Assembly: GCF_008710705.1 (NCBI RefSeq)
Contig: NZ_VYRZ01000001.1
Location: forward strand, 434,001-498,000
DNA from: Microbacterium radiodurans
GTDB lineage: Bacteria; Actinomycetota; Actinomycetes; Actinomycetales; Microbacteriaceae
DNA: 64,000 bases
Direction: 5' to 3'
Position 1 is the first letter of the stretch; each line of letters starts with the position of its first letter. The position numbers and the translations under genes were made by a program. Below are positions 33,907-44,331 of this stretch, piece by piece. A model generated the notes under the pieces. That model was not told where the DNA came from and did no database searches. It worked only from the letters and a program-made list of their open reading frames with translations.

Positions 33907-33950
33907 GGTCAGGGGAAGAGCAGGGCGATCACCGTCGACCCGCCGCCCAC
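33907..33950. repeat. 44-bp direct repeat, copy 1
   Basis: Identical over 44 bases to 34083-34126, which is the 3' end and stop of the small membrane protein gene. This copy lies outside any gene, 176 bases away, and looks like a duplicated gene end. Confidence 0.8.
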
Positions 33951-33974
33951 AGCGCTGGCCGTAGCGCCGGCGGC

Positions 33975-34059
33975 GATACGTTCGTCGGAGCGGCGGGGCT
34001 TGTGTGGCTTTCGACCCGCGCGCGCACGACATCAGCCCCGACGACCCTGCAGTTGTATC
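33975..34059. repeat. 85-bp palindromic element, copy 1
   Basis: Begins GATACGTTCGTCGGAG and ends with the inverted counterpart GTTGTATC. Arms of about 30 bases are imperfectly complementary, with the shared core GGGGCT on the left and AGCCCC on the right. It has the same length as the copies at 48495-48579 and 57841-57925. Lies between two minus-strand genes. Confidence 0.75.
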
Positions 34060-34082
34060 GGGCGGCCTGCCGAGCCGGCCCG

Positions 34083-34126
34083 GGTCAGGGGAAGAGCAGG
34101 GCGATCACCGTCGACCCGCCGCCCAC
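34083..34126. repeat. 44-bp direct repeat, copy 2
   Basis: Covers the last codons and stop of the gene at 34085-34243; identical to 33907-33950. This one is the functional gene end. Confidence 0.8.
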
Positions 34127-34239
34127 GAGAATCAGCGACACGATCGCCGCCCACGCGACGACCCGCATGCGACGAGAGCGCCCGCGAGCGAAGCCGGCGT
34201 ACTCGTCGTCTTCGCCCGAGGGCGTCAGGTCGCGGCCGC

Positions 34240-34243
<4 letters not shown>
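34085..34243 (-). CDS. Small single-pass membrane protein
   Basis: 52 residues: an acidic, hydrophilic N-terminus ([17 protein letters not shown]), a basic patch (ARGRSRRMR), then one membrane helix ([20 protein letters not shown]) to the C-terminus. The ATG overlaps the purL stop by four bases, so it is translated with purL. Tail-anchored topology with the acidic part inside is expected. Function unknown. Confidence 0.7.
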
Positions 34244-36561
<2,318 letters not shown>

Positions 36562-36627
36562 GCGCTGGGCTCCAAGACTCGGGATGCCGGACCCGCCCAG
36601 TCTAGTTGCCCGCCGCCGCGCGCCGAC

Positions 36628-36695
36628 GCCGTCGAGTCGCCACGAAGCGCGCGTCCGGAGCCCCCGGCATCCGCAGTTCGTGGCGACTCGACGGC
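36628..36695. terminator. 19-base-arm hairpin (GTCGAGTCGCC family), copy 1
   Basis: GCCGTCGAGTCGCCACGAA at 36628-36646 and its perfect complement at 36677-36695 flank 30 bases. It lies just after the stop of the phosphoesterase gene and before purL, where a terminator is expected, but has no U-run. A second copy is at 40222-40285. Confidence 0.65.
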
Positions 36696-36709
36696 TCAGG
36701 GGGTGGGGG

Positions 36710-38485
36710 TCAGGGGGTGGGGGTCGGGGTGGGGGTGCGGTCGTAGGCGCCGAACAGGCCGGTGCCGTGCTCGACGAGCGCGTCGTAGGCCTCGCCGTAG
36801 GTCGTGGGCAGTTTGCTGCCCGGGTCGAAGCGGGCGGCGAGCAGGCCGAGGAGGCCCCGGGCGGGAGGCGTGAGCGGACGCTTGTGATGCTTCTCGTCCG
36901 CCGCCTTGCCGCCGCCCTTCTCGGGGTTGGGCGGAGTGTAGAGCGACTGCGGCTGGGGCCACGTGTAGGGCTGGCGCGGCGTCGTCAGGTTCACGGCGTT
37001 GAAGAGCGGGTTCGCGGTGTCGTCGCGCACGTTCAGCGGACGCAGCCCGTGCAGGCGGCACAGGGTGTTGATGACCGAGCCGTGGTGCATCTCGTCGTGG
37101 ATGACCGTGCCGGCCGCGGTGTAGGCGCTCACGACGATCGCCGGCACGCGCAGGCCGAGCCGGTCGAAGGTGAATCCCATCTCGCCCGGTCCCGCCGGCT
37201 CGGGCGCCGCCGCCGCAGGCGGGGCGACGTGGTCGAACGTACCGCCGTGCTCGTCGAAGGTGATGACGAGCGCGGTGTTCATGGCGTTCGATCCGGATGC
37301 CGCCGAGCTCGTCCGCACGGCGTCGTAGACGTCCTGGGCGAGCTTGTCGCCGGCGCGGACGTCCGAGTCCGCGCTGTTGGCGAGGGTGATGCGGCTGCCG
37401 TCGGGAAGTTCGAGCTCACCGTCGCGCGTGGCTCCCCACGGCGGATGCATGTCGTTGTGGTTGAACACCATCCGGGGCTCGATGAACGCGTAATCGGGCA
37501 GGTTGCCGGTCGCGGCATCCTCGTAGAACTGCTCCATGACCCGGAAGTTCGTCTTCCAGTACCGCTCGAGGACGGGGGCGTGCAGCATCCCGGTGAGTGA
37601 GACGAGCTGCGTCGCGTCGTAATAGACGCGCCAGGTGCGGCCGGCGTCTTCGAGACGGTTGAAGATCGTCGGCGCGGGCGGGGCGTCGATCCACTTGTCG
37701 TAATCGTCGCCGGTGTGATTGACGACGAAGCCGTGCGAGGTGGACGCGTGGAAGAAGCTGCGGTTGCAGAAGGTCTGCGACGGGACGCCGGCGAACCACC
37801 GGTCGTAGACGGCGAACTGGCGGGCCAGGGTCGAGACGACGGGCAGCATCTCGGGCGAGAACCCGCCCATGGCGGTCGTGTACTCGTCGGCGGTGGGCTC
37901 GCGCTTCTTCGCCAGGCGGTAGTTGATGACGTAATCCCGCACGAAGCCGTCGTTCTGCGCGGCTGCGCCCGCCGCGGGTGCGTTGTAGGGCGGCTGCAGG
38001 CCGTTGCGCTCGATGTCGGCGTTGCCGGCGGGATCGACCGTGCCGAACAGCTGCGTGTTGACGTGCGGGTAGGTCTCGCCCGGGTCGGGCTGCGGCTGCT
38101 GCATGACGTGGTCGGTCGGGCCGGCGTACACGTGGGCGGCGATCGGTGTGCCGTCGGGGGCCGGATTGGCGTAGTCGCCCTGGGGCACGCCGTCGAACTC
38201 GTCGGCGGACTTCTCGGCCGCCGTGTACAGGTGGCCGAGCAGGTTGTCGAAGCTGCGGTTCTCGAACATGAGCACGACGACGTGGTCGAATCCGGCGACG
38301 TGACGGGCGGCCAGTGGGGCGAACTCGGGCGGGTGCGACGTCACGGCGGCGGTGAGTGCAGCACCGGCCGAGCCGCCGATCGCGATGCCCGCGGCGCCGA
38401 GGCCGGCGCGGCGGAGGAAGTCGCGGCGCGAGGACTTGCGTCCGATCCACGACTGGTCGCTGTCGTCGTGCCGCTCGCCCGCCAT
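36710..38485 (-). CDS. Tat-exported phosphoesterase (phospholipase C / acid phosphatase family)
   Basis: 591 residues from ATG 38485, which has GGAGGACGG before it. The twin-arginine signal [17 protein letters not shown] is near residue 18. The mature protein has [20 protein letters not shown] (catalytic-site segment of the PF04185 phosphoesterase family) near 70 and [15 protein letters not shown] near 430, with metal-binding Asp, Glu and His. Members cleave phospholipids or phosphate monoesters outside the cell. The C-terminus ends in four Thr-Pro pairs, which suggests a cell-wall or linker tail. Substrate unknown. Confidence 0.88.
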   Translation of the reverse strand: MAGERHDDSDQSWIGRKSSRRDFLRRAGLGAAGIAIGGSAGAALTAAVTSHPPEFAPLAARHVAGFDHVVVLMFENRSFDNLLGHLYTAAEKSADEFDGVPQGDYANPAPDGTPIAAHVYAGPTDHVMQQPQPDPGETYPHVNTQLFGTVDPAGNADIERNGLQPPYNAPAAGAAAQNDGFVRDYVINYRLAKKREPTADEYTTAMGGFSPEMLPVVSTLARQFAVYDRWFAGVPSQTFCNRSFFHASTSHGFVVNHTGDDYDKWIDAPPAPTIFNRLEDAGRTWRVYYDATQLVSLTGMLHAPVLERYWKTNFRVMEQFYEDAATGNLPDYAFIEPRMVFNHNDMHPPWGATRDGELELPDGSRITLANSADSDVRAGDKLAQDVYDAVRTSSAASGSNAMNTALVITFDEHGGTFDHVAPPAAAAPEPAGPGEMGFTFDRLGLRVPAIVVSAYTAAGTVIHDEMHHGSVINTLCRLHGLRPLNVRDDTANPLFNAVNLTTPRQPYTWPQPQSLYTPPNPEKGGGKAADEKHHKRPLTPPARGLLGLLAARFDPGSKLPTTYGEAYDALVEHGTGLFGAYDRTPTPTPTP

Positions 38486-38562
38486 CGTCCGTCCTCCGCC
38501 GTAGGGTCTGGGCGAGACTTTACGCCCGATGAGGGATGCGGGGGATGCACTAGCCTCGCGCC

Positions 38563-39192
38563 ATGGCAACGGATCTGCGGTTCGGTCGCGGCGCGCGCTA
38601 CGGCGCGGCGATCGCCCTCGAGCTGTTCGCGACCTACCTCGCGACGGTGACGGACTTCTCGGCGATCCTGCAGGCCGAGTCGTACAGCGGCTCGATCCGC
38701 AACGACGTCCCGATCGTGGATGCCGTGCAGTTCGTCGTCATCGTCGGCGTCATGAGCGCGGCGGTGCTGCTCCTCCCGACGTCGGGCGCGCGGCGGGTCG
38801 GCGCGCTGACCCTCGTGTGCGTCACCTTCTTCCTCTGGGCGACGTTCGGCCTCCTGCGCGGCGCGGGCCACCTCATCGAGCCGGCGGGACTGTGGTCGTT
38901 CGTGCTGAACCAGGGGTTCATCGCGCTGCTCGCCTCGGTGGGCGGGTGGTTGATCGCGCGGGGGCGGCATCCGCTCACCTGGCTGCTCGCGGCCGTGGCC
39001 GTCGTGCCCGCGATCGTCGGACCGCGGCTCGTCGAGGCGAACGTCACCTCGGGGGGCTATGCGCTGGTGATGCAGGGGATCGTCATCGTCGGCGGACTGG
39101 GCGCCGTGTGGGCGGGAGCCGCGATCGATCGGATGCTGGTCAGTCGCCGGGATGCAGCGACGCGTCGGCCGGGGTCACCCGCCACGCGGTGA
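38563..39192 (+). CDS. Hypothetical membrane protein
   Basis: 209 residues with five likely membrane helices, for example VQFVVIVGVMSAAVLLLPTS near residue 55, GFIALLASVGGWLIA near 115 and MQGIVIVGGLGAVWAGAAID near 170. No enzyme motif is visible. The last 53 bases overlap the DUF1349 gene end-to-end on the other strand. Family not recognised. Confidence 0.7.
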   Translation: MATDLRFGRGARYGAAIALELFATYLATVTDFSAILQAESYSGSIRNDVPIVDAVQFVVIVGVMSAAVLLLPTSGARRVGALTLVCVTFFLWATFGLLRGAGHLIEPAGLWSFVLNQGFIALLASVGGWLIARGRHPLTWLLAAVAVVPAIVGPRLVEANVTSGGYALVMQGIVIVGGLGAVWAGAAIDRMLVSRRDAATRRPGSPATR

Positions 39193-39742
39193 ACTCGACC
39201 CGCAGCCCGCTGCGGGTGGGGGCGCAGCAGAAGGGGCCGGCTGCGACCTCTGCGTCGGGTGCGAGGGGCGCGACCCGCACGAGGCGCCAGTCGTCGTCGG
39301 CGCCGGGGGTGCCCTCGACGCGGGCCCGCACGGTCACCGCATCGCCCGACCGGCTCGCCCGCACCGTGACGATGCGTCCGCTCCAGCCCTCGACGGGCGC
39401 CAGCGACCAGTCCGAGACGCCGCGGGTGACGACGGCGCCGAGGCCGTCCACCCCGTCGCTGTGCTCGACGCCCGCCTTGATCCAGGTCTCGTCGTCGACC
39501 CGCAGGAACACCCCGGCCTGATCGAACTGCGCGGCGAAGTCGAGGCGGAACGAGACCTCGACAGCCGAGTCCGGTGCGAGCGGGGCGAGGAGCGCGTGCT
39601 CGGTGTCGTGCACGAAGCCGTACGAGGTCGTCCGCCAGGCGTCGCTGCCCTCGCGTGCGGTGACGATCAGGCTGTCGCCGGCCTCGTCGACGCTCTCCGG
39701 GTCGTGCGTCCAGCGGCCGGTCGACCAGGGGATGTCGGTCAT
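39140..39742 (-). CDS. DUF1349 family protein
   Basis: 200 residues, normal for the family, which has a concanavalin-like beta sandwich. Marks: AGVFLRVDDETWIKAGVEHS near residue 75, VTRGVSDWSLAPVEG near 105 and AGPFCCAPTRSGLRVEFTAW near 170. Some members bind sugars; others are of unknown function. The NTF2-like gene lies 48 bases upstream on the same strand. Confidence 0.85.
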   Translation of the reverse strand: MTDIPWSTGRWTHDPESVDEAGDSLIVTAREGSDAWRTTSYGFVHDTEHALLAPLAPDSAVEVSFRLDFAAQFDQAGVFLRVDDETWIKAGVEHSDGVDGLGAVVTRGVSDWSLAPVEGWSGRIVTVRASRSGDAVTVRARVEGTPGADDDWRLVRVAPLAPDAEVAAGPFCCAPTRSGLRVEFTAWRVTPADASLHPGD

Positions 39743-39790
39743 GGGGTCTCCTCGGTGGTCGGGCGGTCGGGCGGTCGTCGGGCCCGGGGG

Positions 39791-40183
39791 TCAGCCGGAC
39801 AGCTGGGCGAGCAGTTCGACGTCGCCGACCGTGCCCGCGAACTCGACGATGCGTCCGGCGGCAACGCGGTAGAACCCGAAGTCGGCGACGTTCGTGTGCC
39901 GGCGGGTGGGGGCGATGCCGCGGAACGCGCCGAGGTGGGTTCCGCTCGTGCGCAGGTGCGCGGCGATCCGGTCGTCCTCGATCACGAGCTGGATGCGGCG
40001 CGTCTGCCAGTCGGGAAACGCGCGGAAGCGGTCGTCGAGGTCGTCGATCCACGCGTCGGCGCCGCCCGGCAGGTGCGCGCGGCGCACGGCCGGGGCGACG
40101 AACGCGCGGATCGCATCGAGGTCGTGCCGGTTGCAGGCTTCGAGGTACTCCCCGAACCACTCCCGCAGCTCCCACGACTCCAT
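39791..40183 (-). CDS. NTF2-like / SnoaL-like ester cyclase family protein
   Basis: 130 residues forming one NTF2-like domain: LREWFGEYLEACNRHDLDAI at the start, DRFRAFPDWQTRRIQLVIED in the middle and TNVADFGFYRVAAGRIVEFA near 100. This is the SnoaL (polyketide cyclase-like) pattern. Substrate unknown. It is preceded by a long-armed hairpin that separates it from kdpE. Confidence 0.8.
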   Translation of the reverse strand: MESWELREWFGEYLEACNRHDLDAIRAFVAPAVRRAHLPGGADAWIDDLDDRFRAFPDWQTRRIQLVIEDDRIAAHLRTSGTHLGAFRGIAPTRRHTNVADFGFYRVAAGRIVEFAGTVGDVELLAQLSG

Positions 40184-40221
40184 CCCCCCAGTATCCCCGC
40201 CGCCTCGCCCCGCCCTCGCCG

Positions 40222-40285
40222 CGTCGAGTCGCCAAGAAACGCGAGTAACGGGCCGGCCGAATCCGCGTTTCGTGGCGACTCGACG
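40222..40285. terminator. 22-base-arm hairpin (GTCGAGTCGCC family), copy 2
   Basis: Arms at 40222-40243 and 40264-40285 pair with one mismatch; the right arm holds the same TTCGTGGCGACTCGAC core as copy 1 at 36628-36695. It lies 22 bases after the kdpE stop, so it probably ends the kdp transcript. Confidence 0.65.
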
Positions 40286-40306
40286 GGCGGGAGAGAAGGG
40301 GGCGGG

Positions 40307-40981
40307 TCAGTCGGCGAGCAGGCGGTAGCCCATGCCGGCCTCGGTGAGAAGGTGCGTCGGGTTCGCGGGATCGGGTTCGAGCTTCTTGCGCAGCTGCGAG
40401 ACGTAGAGCCGCAGATAGCCGGTGTCGTTGACCTGCTCGGTTCCCCACAGCTCCTTGAGCAGGTCCTGCCGGGTGACCAGCGCGCCCGCGCTGCGGGCGA
40501 GCACGTCGAGCATGCGCCACTCGGTCGGGGTCAGATGCACGCGCTCGCCGCCGCGCGAGACGCTCTTCGCCGTCCGGTCGACCTCGACGTCGCCGAAGCG
40601 CACCACGGGAACGGATGCCGCGCCCACGGCGCGCCGGGCGAGCGCCCGCAGCCGCGCCAGCAGCTCGTCGATCTGGAACGGCTTGGTCACGTAGTCGTCG
40701 GCCCCGGCGTCGAGGGCCGACACCTTGTCGGGGGATCCGGTGCGGCCCGACACGACGATGATCGGCACGGTGCTCCACCCCCGCACGGCCTCGATCACCG
40801 CGACGCCGTCGAGTCGCGGCATCCCCAGATCGAGCACGATGACGTCGGGATGCTCGGATGCGGCCGCCGAGATCGCTGCGGCTCCGTCGGAGGCCGCCAC
40901 GACGTCGTAGCCGTGGGCCGCGAGCGTGATGCGCAGCGCGCGCACGAGCTGCGGGTCGTCGTCGGCGAGGAGCACCTTCAT
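40307..40981 (-). CDS. kdpE: Response regulator KdpE
   Basis: 224 residues. Receiver domain with acidic pair ADDDP near residue 7, phosphorylated Asp51 in VIVLDLGMP and KPFQ near 101; then an OmpR-type winged helix (VHLTPTEWRMLDVLARSAGA, DTGYLRLYVSQLRKKLEPDP). Pairs with KdpD, whose stop overlaps this start by four bases, and activates the kdp ATPase genes on low potassium or osmotic stress. Confidence 0.95.
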   Translation of the reverse strand: MKVLLADDDPQLVRALRITLAAHGYDVVAASDGAAAISAAASEHPDVIVLDLGMPRLDGVAVIEAVRGWSTVPIIVVSGRTGSPDKVSALDAGADDYVTKPFQIDELLARLRALARRAVGAASVPVVRFGDVEVDRTAKSVSRGGERVHLTPTEWRMLDVLARSAGALVTRQDLLKELWGTEQVNDTGYLRLYVSQLRKKLEPDPANPTHLLTEAGMGYRLLAD

Positions 40982-43506
40982 CCGTCGATCCTCTCGTGCC
41001 GCGCGCGTTCGGGGTCCGCGAGCGCCAGCTCGACGACCATCGTCAGCCCACCGCCGGGCGTCCGCTCGGGCGTCAGCGAGCCCCGCATCCCCTCGGCGAA
41101 TCCGCGCGAGAGGGCGAGCCCCAGGCCGAGCCCCGTCGTGTTGTCGGCATCGCCCAGGCGCTGGAACGGGGCGAAGACGTCGTCATGGCGTTCGGGCGGG
41201 ATGCCGGGGCCCCGGTCGATCACGCGGATCTGAGCCCGCGCGCCGAGCGTGCTCGTCGTCACCCGCACGGAGGCGCCGGTCGGCGCATGGCGGTGCGCGT
41301 TCGCGAGCAGGTTCACGAGCACGCGCTGCAGCAGGACGGCATCCGCCGCCACCTCGATCGGATCGCCCTCGAGCGCGAGATCGACCGCGCCGGGACCGAG
41401 GTGCAGCTCCTCCATGGCGGAGAGGATGACCCCCGACGCATCGACGGGCTGCACGGCCACGGCCAGCGCGCCCGCCTCGATGCGGCTGACGTCGAGCAGG
41501 TCGGTCACGAGCGCGGTCAGCGTCGTGAGGCTGTCGTTCGCCGTGTCGAGCAGCTCGTCCCGATCGGAATCGCTGAGTGCCGGCCCGGCCGCTCGCAGCC
41601 CGCCGATCGCCGCCATCGCCGCCGCGAGCGGTCGCCGCACGTCGTGGCTCACGGCCGACAGGAGAGCGCTGCGCACGCGGTCGGTCTCGGCGAGCACGGC
41701 CGCCTCTCGGGCCGATCGCTGCAGGTCGGCCTGCTCGAGAGCGCCCGCGAGCTGGGTGACGACGACGTCGAGCAGCCGTCGCTCGGAGCCCGACACCTCG
41801 GCGCGCTCCGGGTCGACGCCGTGCAGCTCGAGAACCGCGCGCTCGCCCACGGCCACGGCGCGATGCCGGCCGTCGCGCACGGGCTCGCCGTCGGACGCGA
41901 GCACGGTGCCGTCACCGGCGACCAGGCGCGCCCCCGACAGGCCGAATGCCTCGCGGGCCCGCGCGACGAGTGCCGGCACGGCTCCGTCGCCGCGGAGCAC
42001 GCTTCCGGCGACGGCCGCGAGCAGGTCGGACTCCGCGGCGGCCCGCCGCGCCGCCCGAGACCCGCGCGCCGCCCGGTCGACGATCACGCTGACCAGGAGC
42101 GCGATCACGACGTAGAGCGCCAGCGCCCAGGCGTGCAGCGGATCGGAGACCTCGACGGTGTAGAGCGGGGCGACGAAGAAGAAATCGAGCGTCACACCCG
42201 ACATGACGGCCGCGAAGACGGCGGGCCACAGTCCGCCGACGAGGGCGACCACGACGACGAGCAGCTGGTAGGCGAGCACGTCGCTCGTGATCGACTCCGG
42301 GCTGCGGAGCGCCACGAGGAGCCAGGTCAGCAGCGGGCCGAGCCCGAGGGCGAGAGCGAACCCGAGCACACGACGCTGGGCGCTCAGCGCGCCCCCGGCG
42401 ATCCGCGGCAGCGCGAAGCGCCCGCCCGCGGCGGCGTGGGTCACCATGTGGACGTCGATGTCGCCGGACTCGCGGATGACGGTGGCACCGATGCCGGGTC
42501 CGCTGAGCGCCGCAGCCAGCCGGGCGCGCCGGCTCACCCCGACGACGAGCTGCGTCGCATCCACCGACCGGGCGAACTCGACGAGGGCGCGCGGGACGTC
42601 GTCGCCGACGACCTGGTGGTAGGTGCCGCCGAGCGCACCGACGAGCGCCTGCTGCTCGGCCAGCGCGGCGGGACTCCCCGAGCGCAGACCGTCCTGGCCC
42701 GAGACGTGTACGGCGAGCAGCTCGCCCCCGGCCGCCCGGGCCGCGATCCGCGCGCCGCGCCGCAGCAGGGTCTCCCCCTCGGGGCCTCCGGTGAGGGCGA
42801 CGACGACGCGCTCGCGTGCCTGCCAGATGCCCTCGATGCCGTGCTCGGCGCGGTAGGTCTTGAGCGCGTTGTCGACCTCGTCGGCCAGCCACAGCAGCGC
42901 CAGCTCGCGCAGCGCGGTGAGGTTGCCGAGCCGGAAGTAGTTCGACAGCGCGGCGTCGATCCGCTCGGCGGGATAGACGAGGCCCGCCGCCAGGCGGTCG
43001 CGCAGCGACGCGGGCGCGAGATCGACCACCTCGACGTCCTTCGCCGAGCGCACGACGGCGTCGGGCACGGTCTCGCGCTGCGCGATGCCGGTGATCTGCT
43101 CGACGACGCCGCCGAGCGACTCGATGTGCTGGACGTTCACCGTCGTGATGACATCGATCCCGGCATCCCGCAGCGCCTCGACGTCCTGCCAGCGCTTGGC
43201 GTGCGGCGAGCCGGGCGCGTTGGTGTGCGCGAGCTCGTCGACGAGGGCGAGGCGCGGCCCGCGGTCGATGACGGCCGCGAGGTCCATCTCGTCGAGCGAG
43301 ACGCCGCGGTGCGCGATGCGCCGACGCGGCACCACGGGCAGGTCGGCGATCTGGGCGGCGGTCGCCGCACGTCCGTGGGTCTCGACCACGGCGACGACGA
43401 CGTCGACACCGGCATCCCGCAGCCGACGGCCCTCCTCGAGCATCTCGTAGGTCTTGCCGACCCCGGGCGCCGCCCCGAGCAGCACCCGCAGACGTCCCCG
43501 CTTCAC
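40978..43506 (-). CDS. kdpD: Sensor histidine kinase KdpD
   Basis: 842 residues from GTG. Order: KdpD N-terminal domain with Walker A LLGAAPGVGKTYEMLEEG at residues 8-25; a USP-like domain (about 230-350, VVVALTGGPEGETLLRRGAR); four membrane helices near 380-500; a GAF-like region; and HisKA plus ATPase domains with the phospho-histidine in SAVSHDVRRPLAAAMA near residue 619 and GLGLGLALSRGFAEG near the end. Senses potassium limitation and phosphorylates KdpE. Lies after a strong hairpin that separates it from kdpC. Confidence 0.96.
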   Translation of the reverse strand: MKRGRLRVLLGAAPGVGKTYEMLEEGRRLRDAGVDVVVAVVETHGRAATAAQIADLPVVPRRRIAHRGVSLDEMDLAAVIDRGPRLALVDELAHTNAPGSPHAKRWQDVEALRDAGIDVITTVNVQHIESLGGVVEQITGIAQRETVPDAVVRSAKDVEVVDLAPASLRDRLAAGLVYPAERIDAALSNYFRLGNLTALRELALLWLADEVDNALKTYRAEHGIEGIWQARERVVVALTGGPEGETLLRRGARIAARAAGGELLAVHVSGQDGLRSGSPAALAEQQALVGALGGTYHQVVGDDVPRALVEFARSVDATQLVVGVSRRARLAAALSGPGIGATVIRESGDIDVHMVTHAAAGGRFALPRIAGGALSAQRRVLGFALALGLGPLLTWLLVALRSPESITSDVLAYQLLVVVVALVGGLWPAVFAAVMSGVTLDFFFVAPLYTVEVSDPLHAWALALYVVIALLVSVIVDRAARGSRAARRAAAESDLLAAVAGSVLRGDGAVPALVARAREAFGLSGARLVAGDGTVLASDGEPVRDGRHRAVAVGERAVLELHGVDPERAEVSGSERRLLDVVVTQLAGALEQADLQRSAREAAVLAETDRVRSALLSAVSHDVRRPLAAAMAAIGGLRAAGPALSDSDRDELLDTANDSLTTLTALVTDLLDVSRIEAGALAVAVQPVDASGVILSAMEELHLGPGAVDLALEGDPIEVAADAVLLQRVLVNLLANAHRHAPTGASVRVTTSTLGARAQIRVIDRGPGIPPERHDDVFAPFQRLGDADNTTGLGLGLALSRGFAEGMRGSLTPERTPGGGLTMVVELALADPERARHERIDG

Positions 43507-43587
43507 GGCATCACCCTATTCCGCCCCGGCGCCGGCGCCGGCCCCGGCCCCGGCCCCCGTCCCGGCGCGGGACCGGGCGCGTGCCGC

Positions 43588-43622
43588 GATGCAAGGGATC
43601 GGCGCCACGAATCCCTTGCATC
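43588..43622. terminator. Perfect 12-base hairpin between kdpC and kdpD
   Basis: GATGCAAGGGAT (43588-43599) and ATCCCTTGCATC (43611-43622) are perfect inverted arms around 11 bases. Located in the only large gap of the kdp operon. It may lower transcription into kdpDE or protect the kdpFABC message. A run of GGCGCC/GGCCCC repeats lies alongside at about 43524-43555. Confidence 0.6.
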
Positions 43623-43678
43623 CGCGTCCGGCCGCGGCCCGCGGCGACCGGCGGCGCCCGGTGCCATGCCGGGGGTGA

Positions 43679-44311
43679 TCACCGCGCGAGGCCGTCCAGC
43701 GCGGCGTCCTGCACGGCGTCCAGCGCGGCGTTCAGCTCGACGACGTTCACCCGCGGCTCGCCCAGGAACCCGAGGTCGCGACCGGCCGTATGCGCGGCGA
43801 CGAGGTCGCGCACCTCGGCCGGAGCCAGTCCGCGCTCGGCCGCGACCCGTGCGACCTGCAGCTCGGCGTACGCGGGTGAGATGTGCGGGTCGAGTCCCGA
43901 CCCGGAGGCGGTGACGGCGTCGGCCGGCACCTCGGCGACGTCGACGCCTTCCCGATCCGCGACGGCGGCCCGGCGCTCCTCGATCGCGGCGACGAGGTCG
44001 TCGCTGTTCGGACCGAGGTTCGAGCCGCTCGACGCGCCCGCGTCGTAGCCGTCGCCGGCGGCCGAGGGGCGGGACTGGAAGTACTGCGCGAGCGGGCGGC
44101 CGGCGGCATCCGTGAACGCCTGGCCGATGAGCGACGAGCCCACGACCTGGCCGTCGGCGTCGCGCAGCAGCGACCCGGTCGCCGGCGCGGGCAGGACGAG
44201 TCCGACCATCGAGACGAGCGCGGTGTAGCCGATGCCGAGGACGAGGGTGGCCACGGCCATGGCCCGGACGGCCACGCCGGTGGTGCGCAGCGTGCTGCGG
44301 GAGAGTGACAT
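43679..44311 (-). CDS. kdpC: Potassium ATPase subunit KdpC
   Basis: 210 residues. One N-terminal membrane helix (AMAVATLVLGIGYTALVSMV) then the periplasmic domain with GSLLRDADGQVVGSSLIGQA, YFQSRPSAAG, GSNLGPNSDDLV and TASGSGLDPHISPAYAELQV, all KdpC hallmarks. It stabilises the KdpA-KdpB complex. Starts 20 bases after kdpB. Confidence 0.96.
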   Translation of the reverse strand: MSLSRSTLRTTGVAVRAMAVATLVLGIGYTALVSMVGLVLPAPATGSLLRDADGQVVGSSLIGQAFTDAAGRPLAQYFQSRPSAAGDGYDAGASSGSNLGPNSDDLVAAIEERRAAVADREGVDVAEVPADAVTASGSGLDPHISPAYAELQVARVAAERGLAPAEVRDLVAAHTAGRDLGFLGEPRVNVVELNAALDAVQDAALDGLAR

Positions 44312-44331
44312 GAGAGGACTCCAGACGGGGC

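Noticed and set aside
33975..34059. Insertion sequence remnant
   Set aside because: No transposase reading frame is associated; kept instead as a palindromic repeat of unknown origin.
43524..43555. CRISPR-like repeats between kdpC and kdpD
   Set aside because: Only 6-base G+C repeats without spacers.
40996..43914. Plus-strand frame of about 970 codons over kdpD
   Set aside because: Arg/His/Gly-rich shadow of the kdpD gene; no domain, no ribosome site.
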